Shown: in pieces, positions 37,880-49,740 of the stretch | How the letters are laid out: each line of letters begins with the position of its first letter | Numbering within the stretch: position 1 is the stretch's first letter | Assembly: GCA_032209605.1 (NCBI GenBank) | Contig: JASFXZ010000010.1 | Span: 14,777,385-14,841,384, forward strand | From: Mactromeris polynyma | Lineage: Eukaryota > Mollusca > Bivalvia > Venerida > Mactridae | Direction: 5' to 3' | DNA: 64,000 bases | Notes under the pieces: generated by a model | What the model was told of the DNA's origin: nothing | The model's input: the letters and a program-made list of their open reading frames with translations, nothing else | The model's database searches: none | Translations under genes and position numbers: made by a program

Positions 37880-38283
37880 AAAGGGGTAGGTGCACTGAGG
37901 CATTTTGGCCCTGTGTCAAAATACGATGAAATGTTTGTACAATGAATAAATGTCTATGTATATAGCATTCAAATATTTGGTTAAATTTTGTGATTCAACC
38001 AAAGTAGTTGCCATGGCAACCAAAAAATTTAAATAATCTATTTCATTTCTTACATACATCATGTACCAAAAAAAACACAGTTTTTGTGCATTCTTTTTTG
38101 AAAAAAAAGGAGCATTTTTTTCATAATTTTGCAAAAATTCTTTTCATTGCCATGGTAACAGTTTCAATACTAACAGTTTAAAAATGCAGTTTTTTAAAAT
38201 TCATCGAAGGGTGTTATCACAGTGCCATTTGAAAAGCATTCGACACAGGGCTGTTTTTGGGGGTAAGGGCACCCACCCCTTTA
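37880..38283. mobile_element. Foldback/MITE-like element with about 45-bp imperfect inverted ends
   Basis: Left end AAAAGGGGTAGGTGCACTGA..CCCTGTGTCAAAAT; the right end CGACACAGGGCTGTTTTTGG..GCACCCACCCCTTT is its imperfect reverse complement. Inner GTTGCCATGGCAACC and TTGCCATGGTAAC extend the symmetry. No coding capacity; the weak minus-strand frame inside is spurious. Confidence 0.7.
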
Positions 38284-38594
38284 AAGTTTTATCAAATTTT
38301 GGTTTGAAAATTGTTTAAATATCTAATAATTATGTAAAATGTGAAAAAAATTGGCTTAACATGCACTGCCCAACGCTAGATATCATTTCCCAAGAAATTT
38401 AGAATTTGAAAAATGTATTGATGTAAGGGGTAAGGATCTAAGATTTTTTCACTGGATTCCGGTATGGATTGACATATCCGGCATGAGGGTTACTGTTTTG
38501 GCGGGAACGAGGCTCTGCTGTTGCATACCTTTTTCAAGAATTGAATGTCGAGCTTAAATAAAACGACTAACGTTTTAAGGAATTTTTACTTATA

Positions 38595-39485
38595 CAGTGG
38601 AACCCCTCAAAACCGGAACCTCAGTAAACCGGAATTCCCTCTAAACCGAACAATTTGCGTGGTCCCGATTTTTTCTGTTCTATTTTCATTGTGTAAAAAC
38701 CTCTGTAAACCGGAACCCCTCTATTCCGGAAACCGAACAAGATTTCCATTATTTCTAAACTATTTCAACAGTAATTTACCCCTCTAAACCGAACAGCAAT
38801 TTATGACACCTAAAGTGTTTAGACAATAAATGTGTTAACACGGCATTTTCACACCTTATCTGTTAAATGGCTTCAATCGGCAGTAGCTACACGTTTGTTT
38901 ACTTTATGACGGTGCGCGGGTAAATAGGTACAGTGTGATAATCGCAATTATTAACCAAGTAACGACAAAAGAAAGTGACAGTTTGCAAATATCATTAACA
39001 ACTTTTAATTGCCGACCATACACATCAATCGATGTTTTCAATAATTTATTTAATGATGAATGCTACAGTAGGTGACTGTTCAATTGATCTTTTGTTAAAA
39101 GAATCAAATTATCATTCTACATGTAGTTAATGAGCGTATTAGCAGAGCAAAGACGAGTGCAGGTATTGTTGTTTAAACTAACAATAATGTGGAACAATTT
39201 TGTTGTTTTATCAATCTGTTTCTGTCAGATTGATTTTATCATTCAGACAATCAACATGTCTGCGCCTCCTTCTAAACGTCGAAGAATAGAATTGTCACTT
39301 GATGACAAAATTAAATTGATCAAAGAGTCAGAATCTGTTCCGAAACCGTGCATGTATAAGGAATGAATAAAAATTAATTATGTTGTTGTTTAATGCATTT
39401 CCTAAAACCCCTCTAAACCGGAAACCCCTCTAAACCGAACTTTTTATCCGGTCCGGCCGAGGTTCGGTTTAGAGGGGTTCCACTG
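38595..39485. mobile_element. Pogo/Tigger-type DNA transposon, internally deleted
   Basis: TIR CAGTGGAACCCCTCAAAACC at the left and its near-perfect inverse GGTTTAGAGGGGTTCCACTG at the right, flanked by TA on both sides. Subterminal CCCCTCTAAACCGAA motifs recur on both sides. The only transposase remnant is the start of a CENP-B-like DNA-binding domain (39256-39366). At 891 bp it is too short for an autonomous copy, so it depends on a transposase elsewhere. Confidence 0.88.
39256..39366 (+). pseudogene. Truncated Tigger/CENP-B-type transposase N-terminus
   Basis: From the ATG at 39256 it reads MSAPPSKRRRIELSLDDKIK followed by LIKESES, then stops 37 codons in. The basic KRRR patch followed by a leucine/lysine helix is how pogo/Tigger transposases and CENP-B begin their first helix-turn-helix. 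An acceptor-like TTCTGTCAG lies just upstream at 39221-39229, suggesting a 5' leader intron in the parent. No DDE catalytic part remains, so it cannot act as a transposase. Confidence 0.7.
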
Positions 39486-41084
39486 TAATAACATATTATT
39501 TTACAAATTCATTCAAGTTGCTTCTAATATTTTTTGTTATAATTTCAACGGCTGTACATCCAGGGATTTGAAAAGTTCAATAATTGTTTGAGGGCTTAGG
39601 CTGAATCGTTGTTCCCCAATAAATTGAGACGCAACATTGTGCAGTGTTTTTGACATGTCATTTATGTTCATTATGTTGTGGTCCTGGAATCATGCAGTTT
39701 TATTGTCATTTCTCAGAACTTCCCTACAAATTTGGTGAAATTTTCATTTCTAAAATGTCAGCTAAAATAATCAGTCCCGCTATTACATGTGGGGGAAAAA
39801 CCAGCCTGCTTGGGGGAATTTGTGGCTGAAAGAAAGTTGTTGTAAGATTTTAAGTTTATCTTTTAAAACTCAGTTATTCTGTTCATGAAAATCCAGCTAT
39901 ATTTCCTGATAATGGAAGCCTCTTCCGGCACTGTGTAGACTTTATTCATTGATGTAGTTTTTTTGTATGTGGGCTGTTCAATTAACACTAATTGTCTTCC
40001 TTTTGAATGAAAAGAGCTTTTAAATTAGTGATCTTTTGCTGTTAATGGCTGATAAAAGAAATGAATTGTTTAAACCTTGATGAAATTTCATTAGTGGAAT
40101 AAAAACAATTCTTTTGAACAAAACTGCAAAACATGCATTTTTGTCTTGAATTGCATGTATACCGTAATCATTGTATGTATACCGTAATCATTGTATTTAA
40201 CGCCTTAATGCTTTAATAATGCCATCTCCTATTTTTAGGGGAAAAAAATTCAGTCAAAATTTGAAAATTTAATGGCCCCTTGTATTAGATATTGATATAA
40301 TTTTAGAATAACTGTTTTACATTAGTAGAAGGGATAAAGGGAAAGAACTTGTGACACTCTCCTGTGGTTATGTTCTCCTTCACAATGTGACGGAAGATTA
40401 TATATTCTAAGTCAATCTGATTAAAATCATCTCCTCAATAAACCCTTTGCATAAGGATGTGAAGACAACCAGTACCAGTCGACATCGTAACCCAATCAAT
40501 GCTTCGCTTTCATGGGTGTGAAAGTGAAAGTAAATGAATACACACAGAAGTTTAAATCTTTCTGCTTTTATTCAATTTGAAATTTATATTCAAAAGCTGA
40601 AAGAACTTGAAATTGAAACAGAATGAAAGTGTTTTCGAGGCTTACAAATGTTAATTAAGCCTTACGTATGTCATCAGTATTATCTATTGGCTGTCTGTGA
40701 ATCAATCTATATCATACTTGCTGCTGGTCACTGACATTCCACATTGCCAAGCGTACTTCAGTATAATATTTAATGTTACTTTTATGGGGAAAATATCCAT
40801 CTTCTAAATCTCAAGTAAATTGCTTTTCAATCCTGATATAAGGTCAAAATGTGATTTCTGTCACTTGAGATGATATTGACGTAGTGAAGTGGAAATTTCT
40901 TAAAAGGCCATAAATTCATCCTCCTTAGATACCTTCAGGATATTGTTCTTGTATATGTTTGTCACCAAGTATGTCTCCCTCTGAATTAAGTGTTTTTCTA
41001 GACATACTTTCAAGACACACCAATCACTGGTTTTGTCTTGACCATTTATTGAAACAGAGAAATGATGTACTATTATAACTTTGG
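39486..41084. other. Unique AT-rich sequence, no gene seen
   Basis: A 20-bp tandem duplication (GTATACCGTAATCATTGTAT) lies near 40156-40197. Short frames show nothing recognisable. Confidence 0.5.
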
Positions 41085-41255
41085 GCCTCCATAACTCAGT
41101 GGCCATGGTCACTGACTTCAAATCACTCAACCTCACCACTGCAGGTTCAAACTCCACCAGGCATGTGTGTGGAAGTTAACCAGCTGGCTTGAGGAAGGTC
41201 AGTGGTTCCACCTAGGTGTCTTCCTATGCCAAAATAAGGCTTAGAAAGGGCAACT
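41085..41255 (+). mobile_element. tRNA-derived SINE with conserved body
   Basis: tRNA-like head: A-box region ATAACTCAGTGGCCATGGTC and B-box GCAGGTTCAAACTCCACCAGG. The body GGCTTGAGGAAGGTCAGTGG and TTCCACCTAGGTGTCTTCCT and tail AAAATAAGGCTTAGAAAGGGC resemble the SINE bodies I recall from bivalves (Meta-SINE-like); that family name is not checked. It abuts the 54-bp array. Confidence 0.75.
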
Positions 41256-41265
41256 TCATTAGTGA

Positions 41266-42525
41266 GCATATTGAGGTGTGCAGTATAAACCATCAAATGC
41301 TGCAGATTGTGCTATATCAGCATATTGAGGTGTGCAGTATAAACCATCAAATGCTGCAGATTGTGCTATATCAGCATATTGAGGTGTGCAGTATATACCA
41401 TCAAATACTGCAGATTGTGCTATATCAGCATATTGAGGTGTGCAGTATAAACCATTAAATGCTGCAGATTGTGCTATATCAGCATATTGAGGTGTGCAGT
41501 ATAAACCATCAAATACTGCAGATTGTGCTATATCAGCATATTGAGGTGTGCAGTATAAACCATTAAATGCTGCAGATTGTGCTATATCAGCATATTGAGG
41601 TGTGCAGTATAAACCATCAAATGCTGCAGATTGTGCTATATCAGCATATTGAGGTGTGCAGTATAAACCATCAAATGCTGCAGATTGTGCTATATCAGCA
41701 TATTGAGGTGTGCAGTATAAACCATCAAATGCTGCAGATTGTGCTATATCAGCATATTGAGGTGTGCAATATAAACCATCAAATGCTGCAGATTGTGCTA
41801 TATCAGCATATTGAGGTGTGCAGTATAAACCATTAAATGCTGCAGATTGTGCTATATCAGCATACTGAGGTGTGCAATATAAACCATCAAATGCTGCAGA
41901 TTGTGCTATATCAGCATATTGAGGTGTGCAGTATAAACCATCAAATGCTGCAGATTGTGCTATATCAGCATATTGAGGTGTGCAGTATAAACCATCAAAT
42001 GCTGCAGATTGTGCTATTTCAGCATATTGAGGTGTGCAGTATATAAACCATCAAATGCTGCAGATTGTGCTATTTCAGCATATTGAGGTGTGTAGTATAA
42101 ACCATCAAATGCTGCAGATTGTGATATATCAGCATATTGAGGTGTGCAGTATAAACCATCAAATGCTGCAGATTGTGCTATTTCAGCATATTGAGGTGTG
42201 CAGTATAAACCATCAAATGCTGCAGATTGTGCTATATCAGCATATTGAGGTGTGCAGTATAAACCATCAAATGCTGCAGATTGTGCTATATCAGCATATT
42301 GAGGTGTGCAGTATAAACCATCAAATGCTGCAGATTGTGCTATTTCAGCATATTGAGGTGTGCAGTATAAACCATCAAATGCTGCAGATTGTGCTATTTC
42401 AGCATATTGAGGTGTGCAATATAAACCATCAAATGCTGCAGATTGTGCTATATCAGCATATTGAGGTGTGCAGTATAAACCATCAAATGCTGCAGATTGT
42501 GCTATATCAGCATATTGAGGTGCAG
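41266..42525. repeat. 54-bp minisatellite, about 23 copies
   Basis: Unit GCATATTGAGGTGTGCAGTA, TAAACCATCAAATGCTGCAG, ATTGTGCTATATCA. Starts 10 bp after the SINE tail. Fifty-four is 18 codons, which produces the repeated frame HIEVCSINHQMLQIVLYQ in four adjoining pieces broken by CATTAAATG variants; no protein function is claimed. Confidence 0.98.
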
Positions 42526-43132
42526 TTTATGATATTGTTTACTGAAAGTAACATGAACAATCAGAATATTTCAGTTTATACCAATAAGTTTTGCAATCTG
42601 CTGAATCAGTATCTAACTGTGTTGGTAAAATCATATTGTTTTTAAAACAAAATTTATTTGAATGTTTTACTGTCTAAGCAAAACCTCATACTGCAGTAGA
42701 AGGCCTTGGTCGGACTGGATCAGAGGTACCAGAGGTCTACCATACTCACGCTTAAGCTACACTGAGACTCAGATCCCATGATGGATAAGAAAAAAAAAAC
42801 AGTTGTATAGTGGCAAACGTTTTATTTTAAGATGTATTCTCGATAACTACAGGGTTCGTATTTATATTACGCAGGTCTAGACATTAGATGTGACGCATGG
42901 ATCAAATTATTAGTTGTCACTGATCCATATATATTATCCGATTTTGTGTAAACAAATACTTCTATCTCCACTGGTCAGAGTCCTCTGAGGGAATTAACGG
43001 ATCATTAGGGTGAATGACCACTGAACTATTCTCGCTAAATATATAAATATACATTTTATAACATAACTTGCTGGCTGAAAGGTTTCAAGAAAAATGTGGG
43101 TGGAAAATGAGATGGGAGTTCCATTATAAGGT
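42526..43132. other. Unique sequence, no gene seen
   Basis: Nothing supported beyond an A-run at 42789. Confidence 0.5.
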
Positions 43133-43235
43133 ATGACAAGAACTCTGACCCCCCCCCCCCCGCTCAGTGGTAGAGGGTTTGCTGTTAATTTAGAGGGTTA
43201 CAGGTTCAAGCTGCGGCATGCCAAAGCTGTTAAAA
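43133..43235 (+). mobile_element. tRNA-like SINE fragment with poly-C tract
   Basis: CGCTCAGTGGTAGAGGGTTT (A-box like) and GGGTTACAGGTTCAAGCTGC (B-box like), preceded by a run of about 13 C. Stem pairing is poor, so not a functional tRNA. Confidence 0.55.
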
Positions 43236-43710
43236 ATGGTACAAGTAGCTCCCTTTTCTGTGCTTTGTCTTATAAGGGTAGTGATAGGTCTGGTTGGCCC
43301 TGTGTTGGGTTAATATGACTTGATGTGGTATCATGTGACATGTCTATGGCAAGTATTGCTTTGTGACAGCACTTTATCTGTTACAAGTAGACACTATATC
43401 TCAATAGCACTGAAAGAAGGTTGAGTGAGATGTCAACTTCAACATTCTCACATTTGGTTTATAATATACAGTACGTATAGGCTATAGTTCATACATAGTC
43501 TCAGGTATGTCAATGTATTTCAAATAAAAAATTATGCTCCCCAAAAAAGGAGATTATAGCCGCCACTTTTTCTGTTTGTCCACGCATATATTGTCGCCAT
43601 GTTCCAGGACGATGATTTTTCACATATTTCGGACCGCATCCTTCAGTTCTACTGATAATTTTTTGTTTTTGTTTGATTTTCAATAATTGAACTCCTATTT
43701 TCATTTTCAG
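43236..43710. other. Intron sequence before the first recognised exon
   Basis: Includes a fragment TATGCTCCCCAAAAAAGGAG related to interspersed repeats at 29250 and 49442. No further exon seen. Confidence 0.45.
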
Positions 43711-43851
43711 GTTTTGAAAGTTGGTGTAACTTGTACAAGATATGTCTCTTTGAAGAATGCGCGACCCTGGGTAATACATGCATACAGAAATATCAAGGGA
43801 CGAGGCTTACACGTAGACGAGGACACGGATAATGTCGTCCCTATATCTCAG
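43711..43851 (+). CDS. Internal exon (47 codons) of a split gene, possibly TFIIIC largest subunit
   Basis: A pyrimidine-rich acceptor (TTTTCATTTTCAG) precedes the exon and CAG/GTAATT follows it. The 141 nt read open in phase 0-0 as 47 residues containing VGVTCTRYVSLKNARPWVIH, then a basic KGRG and an acidic DEDTD stretch. The pattern VG..x..R.V....A.PW.I resembles the end of a winged-helix segment in the largest RNA polymerase III factor TFIIIC subunit (GTF3C1/tau138 family); this is recalled family resemblance, not a search result, and is held weakly. The next two exons downstream continue in matching phase. Preceding exons were looked for upstream and not recognised, so they lie in long introns or outside the window. 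Confidence 0.7.
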
Positions 43852-44146
43852 GTAATTCACATTGGACCAAAATCCAAATGATATGCATTTATATTCACAT
43901 TCTTATTTCCATATCAACTGTTTAGTGAGAAACAAATTTAATTGCTTCTTTAAGATTACAGAGTTAAACCATTTTGCTCCAAACCTTCGATATGCATTTT
44001 TACTGTTGGTTCAAAATTAGTTAGAATACCATTAATGTGTCCACTATTTCTATTGGTCAATATATAACAACACATATTTTCATGGGCTAACCACCTCACA
44101 TTTTGTTTATAAATGTTCTCAAGTGAATAAATCCGATTGTATTTTT

Positions 44147-45031
44147 AGCTACCCTGTCTGAACACAAAGTGCTCATGGTGAGCTTTAAGATCATTGTACG
44201 TGGTTGTGCGGCATGCATGAACATTTTCTTTAAACAACATCTCCTCCTATACCATTGATTGGATTTTGTCCAAACTTCTCAGGAATGATCCTTGGGTGGA
44301 CCTCTTTCAAAGTTGCATAAATCATACTGCTGAATAAGTAGGACACATGAGCTAAAATAGATTTTAAAAGTGTAATATTAAATATCTTATTGTCCGCAAC
44401 AATAAGGCCTACAGCTTGGTATATAGCATCGTCTAGTGGTCCTCTTACAAGATTGCATCAATGATTAAGTTTGGTCATCTCTTCCTTAACTGCTGTATGC
44501 ATTTTATTGAACCTATACCAATTTATTGGCACAGTGGTAAAATTCAGTTAGTATGGCAGTGTACTCAGGTGAGCGATACAGGGCCATCATGGCAGTGTAC
44601 TCAGGTGAGCGATACAGGGCCATCATGGCAGTGTACTCAGGTGAGCGATACAGGGCCATCATGGCAGTGTACTCAGGTGAGCGATACAGGGCCATCATGG
44701 CAGTGTACTCAGGTGAGCGATACAGGGCCATCATGGCAGTGTACTCAGGTGAGCGATACAGGGCCATCATGGCAGTGTACTCAGGTGAGCGATACAGGGC
44801 CATCATGGCAGTGTACTCAGGTGAGCGATACAGGGCCATCATGGCAGTGTACTCAGGTGAGCGATACAGGGCCATCATGGCAGTGTACTCAGGTGAGCGA
44901 TACAGGGCCATCATGGCAGTGTACTCAGGTGAGCGATACAGGGCCATCATGGCAGTGTACTCAGGTGAGCGATACAGGGCCATTATGGCAGTGTACTCAG
45001 GTGAGCGATACAGGGCCATCATGACCCTCTT
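44147..45031 (+). mobile_element. AGCTCACC..GGTGAGC element with its 3' end amplified
   Basis: Opens AGCTACCCTGTCTGAACACA..ATGGTGAGCTTTAAGATCAT, contains CTCCTATACCATTGATTGGA and CCAAACTTCTCAGGAATGAT, and ends CAGGTGAGCGATACAGGGCC then ATCATGACCCTCTTGTT. The last 36 bp of the element are present 13 times in tandem (44553-45023). It lies in the 5.5-kb intron of the split gene. Confidence 0.8.
44553..45023. repeat. 36-bp minisatellite, 13 copies, formed from a mobile-element end
   Basis: Unit ATGGCAGTGTACTCAGGTGA plus GCGATACAGGGCCATC. Identical in 12 of 13 units (one CCATTATGG). Long frames on both strands (176-187 residues) exist only because 36 is 12 codons. Confidence 0.98.
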
Positions 45032-46507
45032 GTTCATATTTGAAATCACAAGAACTAATGACCCACTTATATCCTGCAGTTGACCGAAAGATAATATTCG
45101 GGTGTGAATGCAAGGCTAAATTATGGATTACTTTAGTTCAGTGTACTGAGTTGTACATCAAATCACTTATGTGTTAAATTATAGTTGGCAGTGTCCAGTT
45201 CATATATTTCAGGACTCGTTATGTATGATGTATTCATGTTCTGTAAATAAATACTGACAATAAATCCCTATATAATTGTACAGTCATTTCACAGTCATTT
45301 CATTGTTCGGCATTATTTTGCAAACATCCTTCGTGAAAGCCTGTCTCCTAATCCGGTTGCTTGTGTAATATAGTATAAATATGTTCACCTGACCGCAATA
45401 ATTGGTCTTTCTGCATCACCATTTTACCTAATGTGTATAATATAGTCTGAACATATTAATCTGATCCTGACCTTTATGTATGAATATATTATACATCGAT
45501 TACGCTGGCTGTATAAGTTTCCATGAGAGAATTGTGCATCATCGGCATTTTTCATTGCAGTTACGGAAATCATTGCATTTGTGGATTTTATTAATTATAT
45601 ATTATTAAATGACAAAATGTGTACATCCATATGATGAGAGCCGAACTTAATCGAATTGGAGATGAGGATATTATTAGATAATCAGTCTTGTGTAAAATTA
45701 TGCTAATCTAGGTCAGGAGGATCAGCCCTGCGTTCAGTTATTATAACAGTTGCTCATTTAGTTAGCAGCAAACACCTTTACTGAACACAGGTTAATTTGT
45801 CTGAGTATTACAATGAATATATATTACAAAAGGCCAATTTCAATAGAAGGAAATATGACAGATAAATTGATCCAATATGGTGGTAATGATGAAATCCATT
45901 GTGGGTGGAATGAATACATGTTCCCTTATAACTAAACCTCCGTTTCCATATAATTGACAACAATAAACAAATTGTTTTTTGGTATAAGCTGTGGGAACCA
46001 CCAACCGACTGTATATATAATTAAAAAATACAAATGTACATATATTATATTCCAAACAACATGACGAATCACAACATTATACAGATAATACAAAAAGTAT
46101 CTAGTACAAGCTTACACAATAATCAAATATTGATACACAGTTGATACCTACATACATTTACAAGATAAATGCACATAAAACTAATACATATCAGTCTTAT
46201 TGTTCAAGTTATTTCACAATTACAATTTTCGTCTAATTCATAACTTCAAACGAAGAATATTACATTATTTATCTAGCATGTAATCTACCTTTTGTTTGTT
46301 TATATCAACCATGCTTCATCTAGTTTATCTTTGATGACGTAATAACATGATTTGATCTGAATGATAGTGTGATTCTATAATATATAGCTTTGTGAATTCT
46401 CTTAGACGTTTCTTATGTAAGAAGTTACAACTCCAAAAAGTGAGATAGTATACAATGGTTTACATGATTATCACATTTTGTTGACAATTGTACAAAATGA
46501 TATTCAT
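45032..46507. other. Intronic AT-rich sequence, no gene seen
   Basis: Nothing supported on either strand. Confidence 0.5.
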
Positions 46508-46798
46508 ATGACTGTGTTCATGTCGTACGTGACAATATGACTGTGTTCATGTCGTACGTGACAATATGACTGTGTTCATGTCGTACGTGACAATATGACT
46601 GTGTTCATGTCGTACGTGACAATATGACTCTGTTCATGTCGTACGTGACAATATGACTCTGTTCATGTCGTACGTGACAATATGACTGTGTTCATGTCGT
46701 ACGTGACAATATGACTCTGTTCATGTCGTACGTGACAATATGACTCTGTTCATGTCGTACGTGACAATATGACTGTTCATGTCGTACGTGACAATATG
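46508..46798. repeat. 29-bp minisatellite, 10 copies
   Basis: Unit ATGACTGTGTTCATGTCGTA plus CGTGACAAT. CpG-containing (CGTACG palindrome) unlike most of its surroundings. Variants CTCTG and a 3-bp deletion near the right end. Confidence 0.97.
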
Positions 46799-47842
46799 AA
46801 TATGGTCATAGGTTTACCGTTTCTTCTTTGACATCAAATCTTTTATTTGATTTTGATGTATATGAGGCCATAATTAAAAATTGTTTGTTTGGCAGAACCC
46901 TACCCACCCATGAAAATGGCCCCTACTCCGGAAATATTTTGAGGGGTCTGAGTGGGAGTTTTATATCCAATAAATAAAGGTATTTCATTTTGCTACAAAA
47001 GCCTGGTTCTATTAAATGGAGGTATTATCTATATAAATGATGGTATTATAGCAGATATGCTGGGGCCCACAAAGTACAGTGGGACCTTGTTCCTATGACA
47101 ACCTTCCAAAATAAGTTACAGGTCCCAATATATCTTCATGCACGTCAAATTAAAATGGGCTATTCGAAACCATGTATTATTAGAAATAAGATTTTGGACT
47201 TGATGAATTTGAATGAACGAGGTGTGACTGTATCTTGTTATATGGAGAATGTAGTTCTGTGACTTTATAGTCAAGTTTCACTGTACTAGTTCAAGCTGAG
47301 CGTTGTCAACCCAGTCATGAAGATGACAAATGTACTCAGAATAATGATACAAAAAATTTGCTAGATTTATGTATTGGAATAACTGCTACTCCATGTTTCA
47401 CACGTCTGTCTGATTGATTGATTGATTGATAGGCTCCTAGCTTGTTTAGCCTGAAATTTAATGCTTCTAATATCCTTAGTTAATGTCGTAAATGATCCAT
47501 GAATACATGTCTGTGGTAATGGACAGATATGATGCAATGTGGATTAATATGGTAAATTACCAGGAAGTGGTATTACGTTATAATCGAGAATTAATACTGT
47601 TTGCACCAATCTTGTGCACTTGTTTATAGAAGTTAAAGCCATGAACATATCTGATAATGTGTAGTGTCTAGTTCATTGCATGAATGATGTTGTTTTAATG
47701 ATTGCTGTACATTATGCTTTGTCATTATTTCTGATTAAGATTTTGTTTCGTGGTAAAATTTTAATGTATTTTGAATGTGATGAGTTCATTTTCGATGGCC
47801 TTAAATTACCACATTCTTTTAAGTACAATTTTTCTCAGATTA
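46799..47842. other. Intronic sequence with one MITE and a TGAT microsatellite
   Basis: A (TGAT)n tract at 47411-47431. The family-2 MITE is listed separately. No exon recognised. Confidence 0.5.
47077..47230 (+). mobile_element. MITE family 2 copy, diverged
   Basis: CAGTGGGACCTTGTTCCTAT at the left; TGAATGAACGAGGTGTGACTG/TA at the right; internal CTTCATGCACGTCAAATTAA and ACCATGTATTATTAGAAATA as in the other three copies. Confidence 0.8.
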
Positions 47843-49199
47843 TCGAGTACAATTAATTCTCTACAGACAATTTAGTACATTCTGACAGACTCTTGAGTAC
47901 ATTCTGACAGACTATTCAGTACATTCTGGCAGACTGTTGAGTACATTCTGACAGACTCTTGAGTACATTCTGACAGACTATTCAGTACATTCTGGCAGAC
48001 TGTTGAGTACATTCTGACAGACTATTGAGTACATTCTGACAGACTATTCAGTACATTCTGGCAGACTGTTGAGTACATTCTGACAGACTATTGAGTACAT
48101 TCTGACAGACTATTGAGTACATTCTGGCAGACTGTTGAGTACATTCTGACAGACTATTGAGTACATTCTGACAGACTATTCAGTACATTCTGGCAGACTG
48201 TTGAGTACATTCTGACAGACTCTTGAGTACATTCTGACAGACTATTCAGTACATTCTGGCAGACTGTTGAGGACATTCTGACAGACTATTCAGTACATTC
48301 TGGCAGACTGTTGAGTACATTCTGACAGACTATTCAGTACATTCTGACAGACTATTCAGTACATTCTGGCAGACTGTTGAGTACATTCTGACAGACTATT
48401 GAGTACATTCTGACAGACTATTCAGTACATTCTGGCAGACTGTTGAGTACATTCTGACAGACTATTGAGTACATTCTGACAGACTATTGAGTACATTCTG
48501 GCAGACTGTTGAGTACATTCTGACAGACTATTGAGTACATTCTGACAGACTATTGAGTACATTCTGGCAGACTGTTGAGTACATTCTGACAGACTATTGA
48601 GTACATTCTGACAGACTATTCAGTACATTCTGGCAGACTGTTGAGTACATTCTGACAGACTATTGAGTACATTCTGACAGACTATTCAGTGCATTCTGAC
48701 AGACTATTGCGGACATTCTGATAGACTATTGAGTTCAATCTGACAGACAATTGAGTACCTTCTCTGCAGACAATTGAGTACATTTTCTACAGACTATTGA
48801 GTACATTATTTGCAGACTATTGAGTACATTCTCTACAGACTATTGAGTACATTCTCTACAGACTATTGAGTACATTATTTGCAGACTATTGAGTACATTC
48901 TCTACAGACTATTGAGTACATTCTCTACAGACTATTGAGTACATTCTCTACAGACTATTGAGTACATTCTCTACAGACTATTGAGTACATACTCTACAGA
49001 CTATTGAGTACATACTTTATAGACTATTGAGTACATACTCTACAGACTATTGAGTACATTCTCTACAGACTATTGAGTACATTCTCTACAGACTATTGAG
49101 TACATACTTTATAGACTATTGAGTACATTCTCTACAGACTATTGAGTACATACTCTACAGACTATTGAGTACATTCTCTACAGACTATTGAGTACATTT
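47843..49199. repeat. 22/23-bp minisatellite, about 60 copies, two subfamilies
   Basis: Left two thirds (to about 48720): 22-bp unit GAGTACATTCTGACAGACTA TT, in a higher-order order mixing CAGTACATTCTGGCAGACTG. Right third: 23-bp unit GAGTACATTCTCTACAGACT ATT with TTATTTGCAG and CTTTATAG variants. The first degenerate copy resembles the right-hand type. Ends 158 bp before the 49-nt exon. Confidence 0.97.
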
Positions 49200-49357
49200 T
49201 CAAGGGAAAATGAGTGTACCCAGAAATGGTTATCCCGTTGTTTGAGGGGTGTTCAAATGTACCTGGCAAAATGCTCCCATTTCTTTGAAATTAAATACGG
49301 TGTGTAGATATAGATCTAATTAAATGTTTGAACATCTAAAATTTGTTCCAATTTCAG

Positions 49358-49406
49358 GATGAAGGCTCACTGATATCTTCATCTGGTAGTGGCAACCAAA
49401 AAACTT
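49358..49406 (+). CDS. Small internal exon (49 nt) of the same split gene
   Basis: Acceptor TTCCAATTTCAG at 49346-49357 and a perfect GTAAGT donor at 49407. Read in phase 0 it gives DEGSLISSSSGSGNQKT plus one base (phase 1), an acidic then Ser/Gly-rich linker. It is 5.5 kb downstream of the previous exon; the intron holds an expanded MAR-like mixture of a TE relic (44147-45031), the 29-bp array and the 22/23-bp array, which ends only 158 bp before this exon. Support is the splice-site pair and the phase match with both neighbours; no homology was recognised. Confidence 0.6.
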
Positions 49407-49441
49407 GTAAGTTGTATTGCAGTTTTCTGCATTTTAAGTTG

Positions 49442-49740
49442 ATGGGGGAGACATATTGTTTTTGCGTGGGTTGTCTGTCTGTCTGTCTGTCTGTCAGTTG
49501 TTGAGAAGACGTGCAGAACGCATGTTTCTGCTGGCTCAGTTGAGGGTCATGGTCAAAGGACTATATCTTGTGTCCATTCCATATCTCTTGAAAGACTTGA
49601 AGAATTTTGAAATAACATGGCACAAATGTTTATGATATCGAGACGATGTGCAGAAAACATATTTCAACCAGCTTGTTTCAATGTCAAGGTCACACTTACA
49701 GATAAAAGGTCATATGACTTTATTTCTTGTTTGCTCCATT
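49442..49740 (+). mobile_element. Interspersed GGGGGAGACATATTGTTTTTG repeat
   Basis: GGGGGAGACATATTGTTTTT followed by a (TCTG)n tract and TGTTGAGAAGACGTGCAGAA, GAGGGTCATGGTCAAAGGAC. Its layout parallels the element at 28553. Intronic. The frame at 49617-49907 within and beyond it is not supported. Confidence 0.5.

Noticed and set aside
41216..42645. Four in-line frames encoding an 18-residue repeat
   Set aside because: By-product of the 54-bp array; breaks fall at unit variants, no signal peptide, no flanking domain.
44461..45083. Three frames of 176-187 residues in the 36-bp array
   Set aside because: Created by a transposon end repeated in tandem, stop-free by period only.
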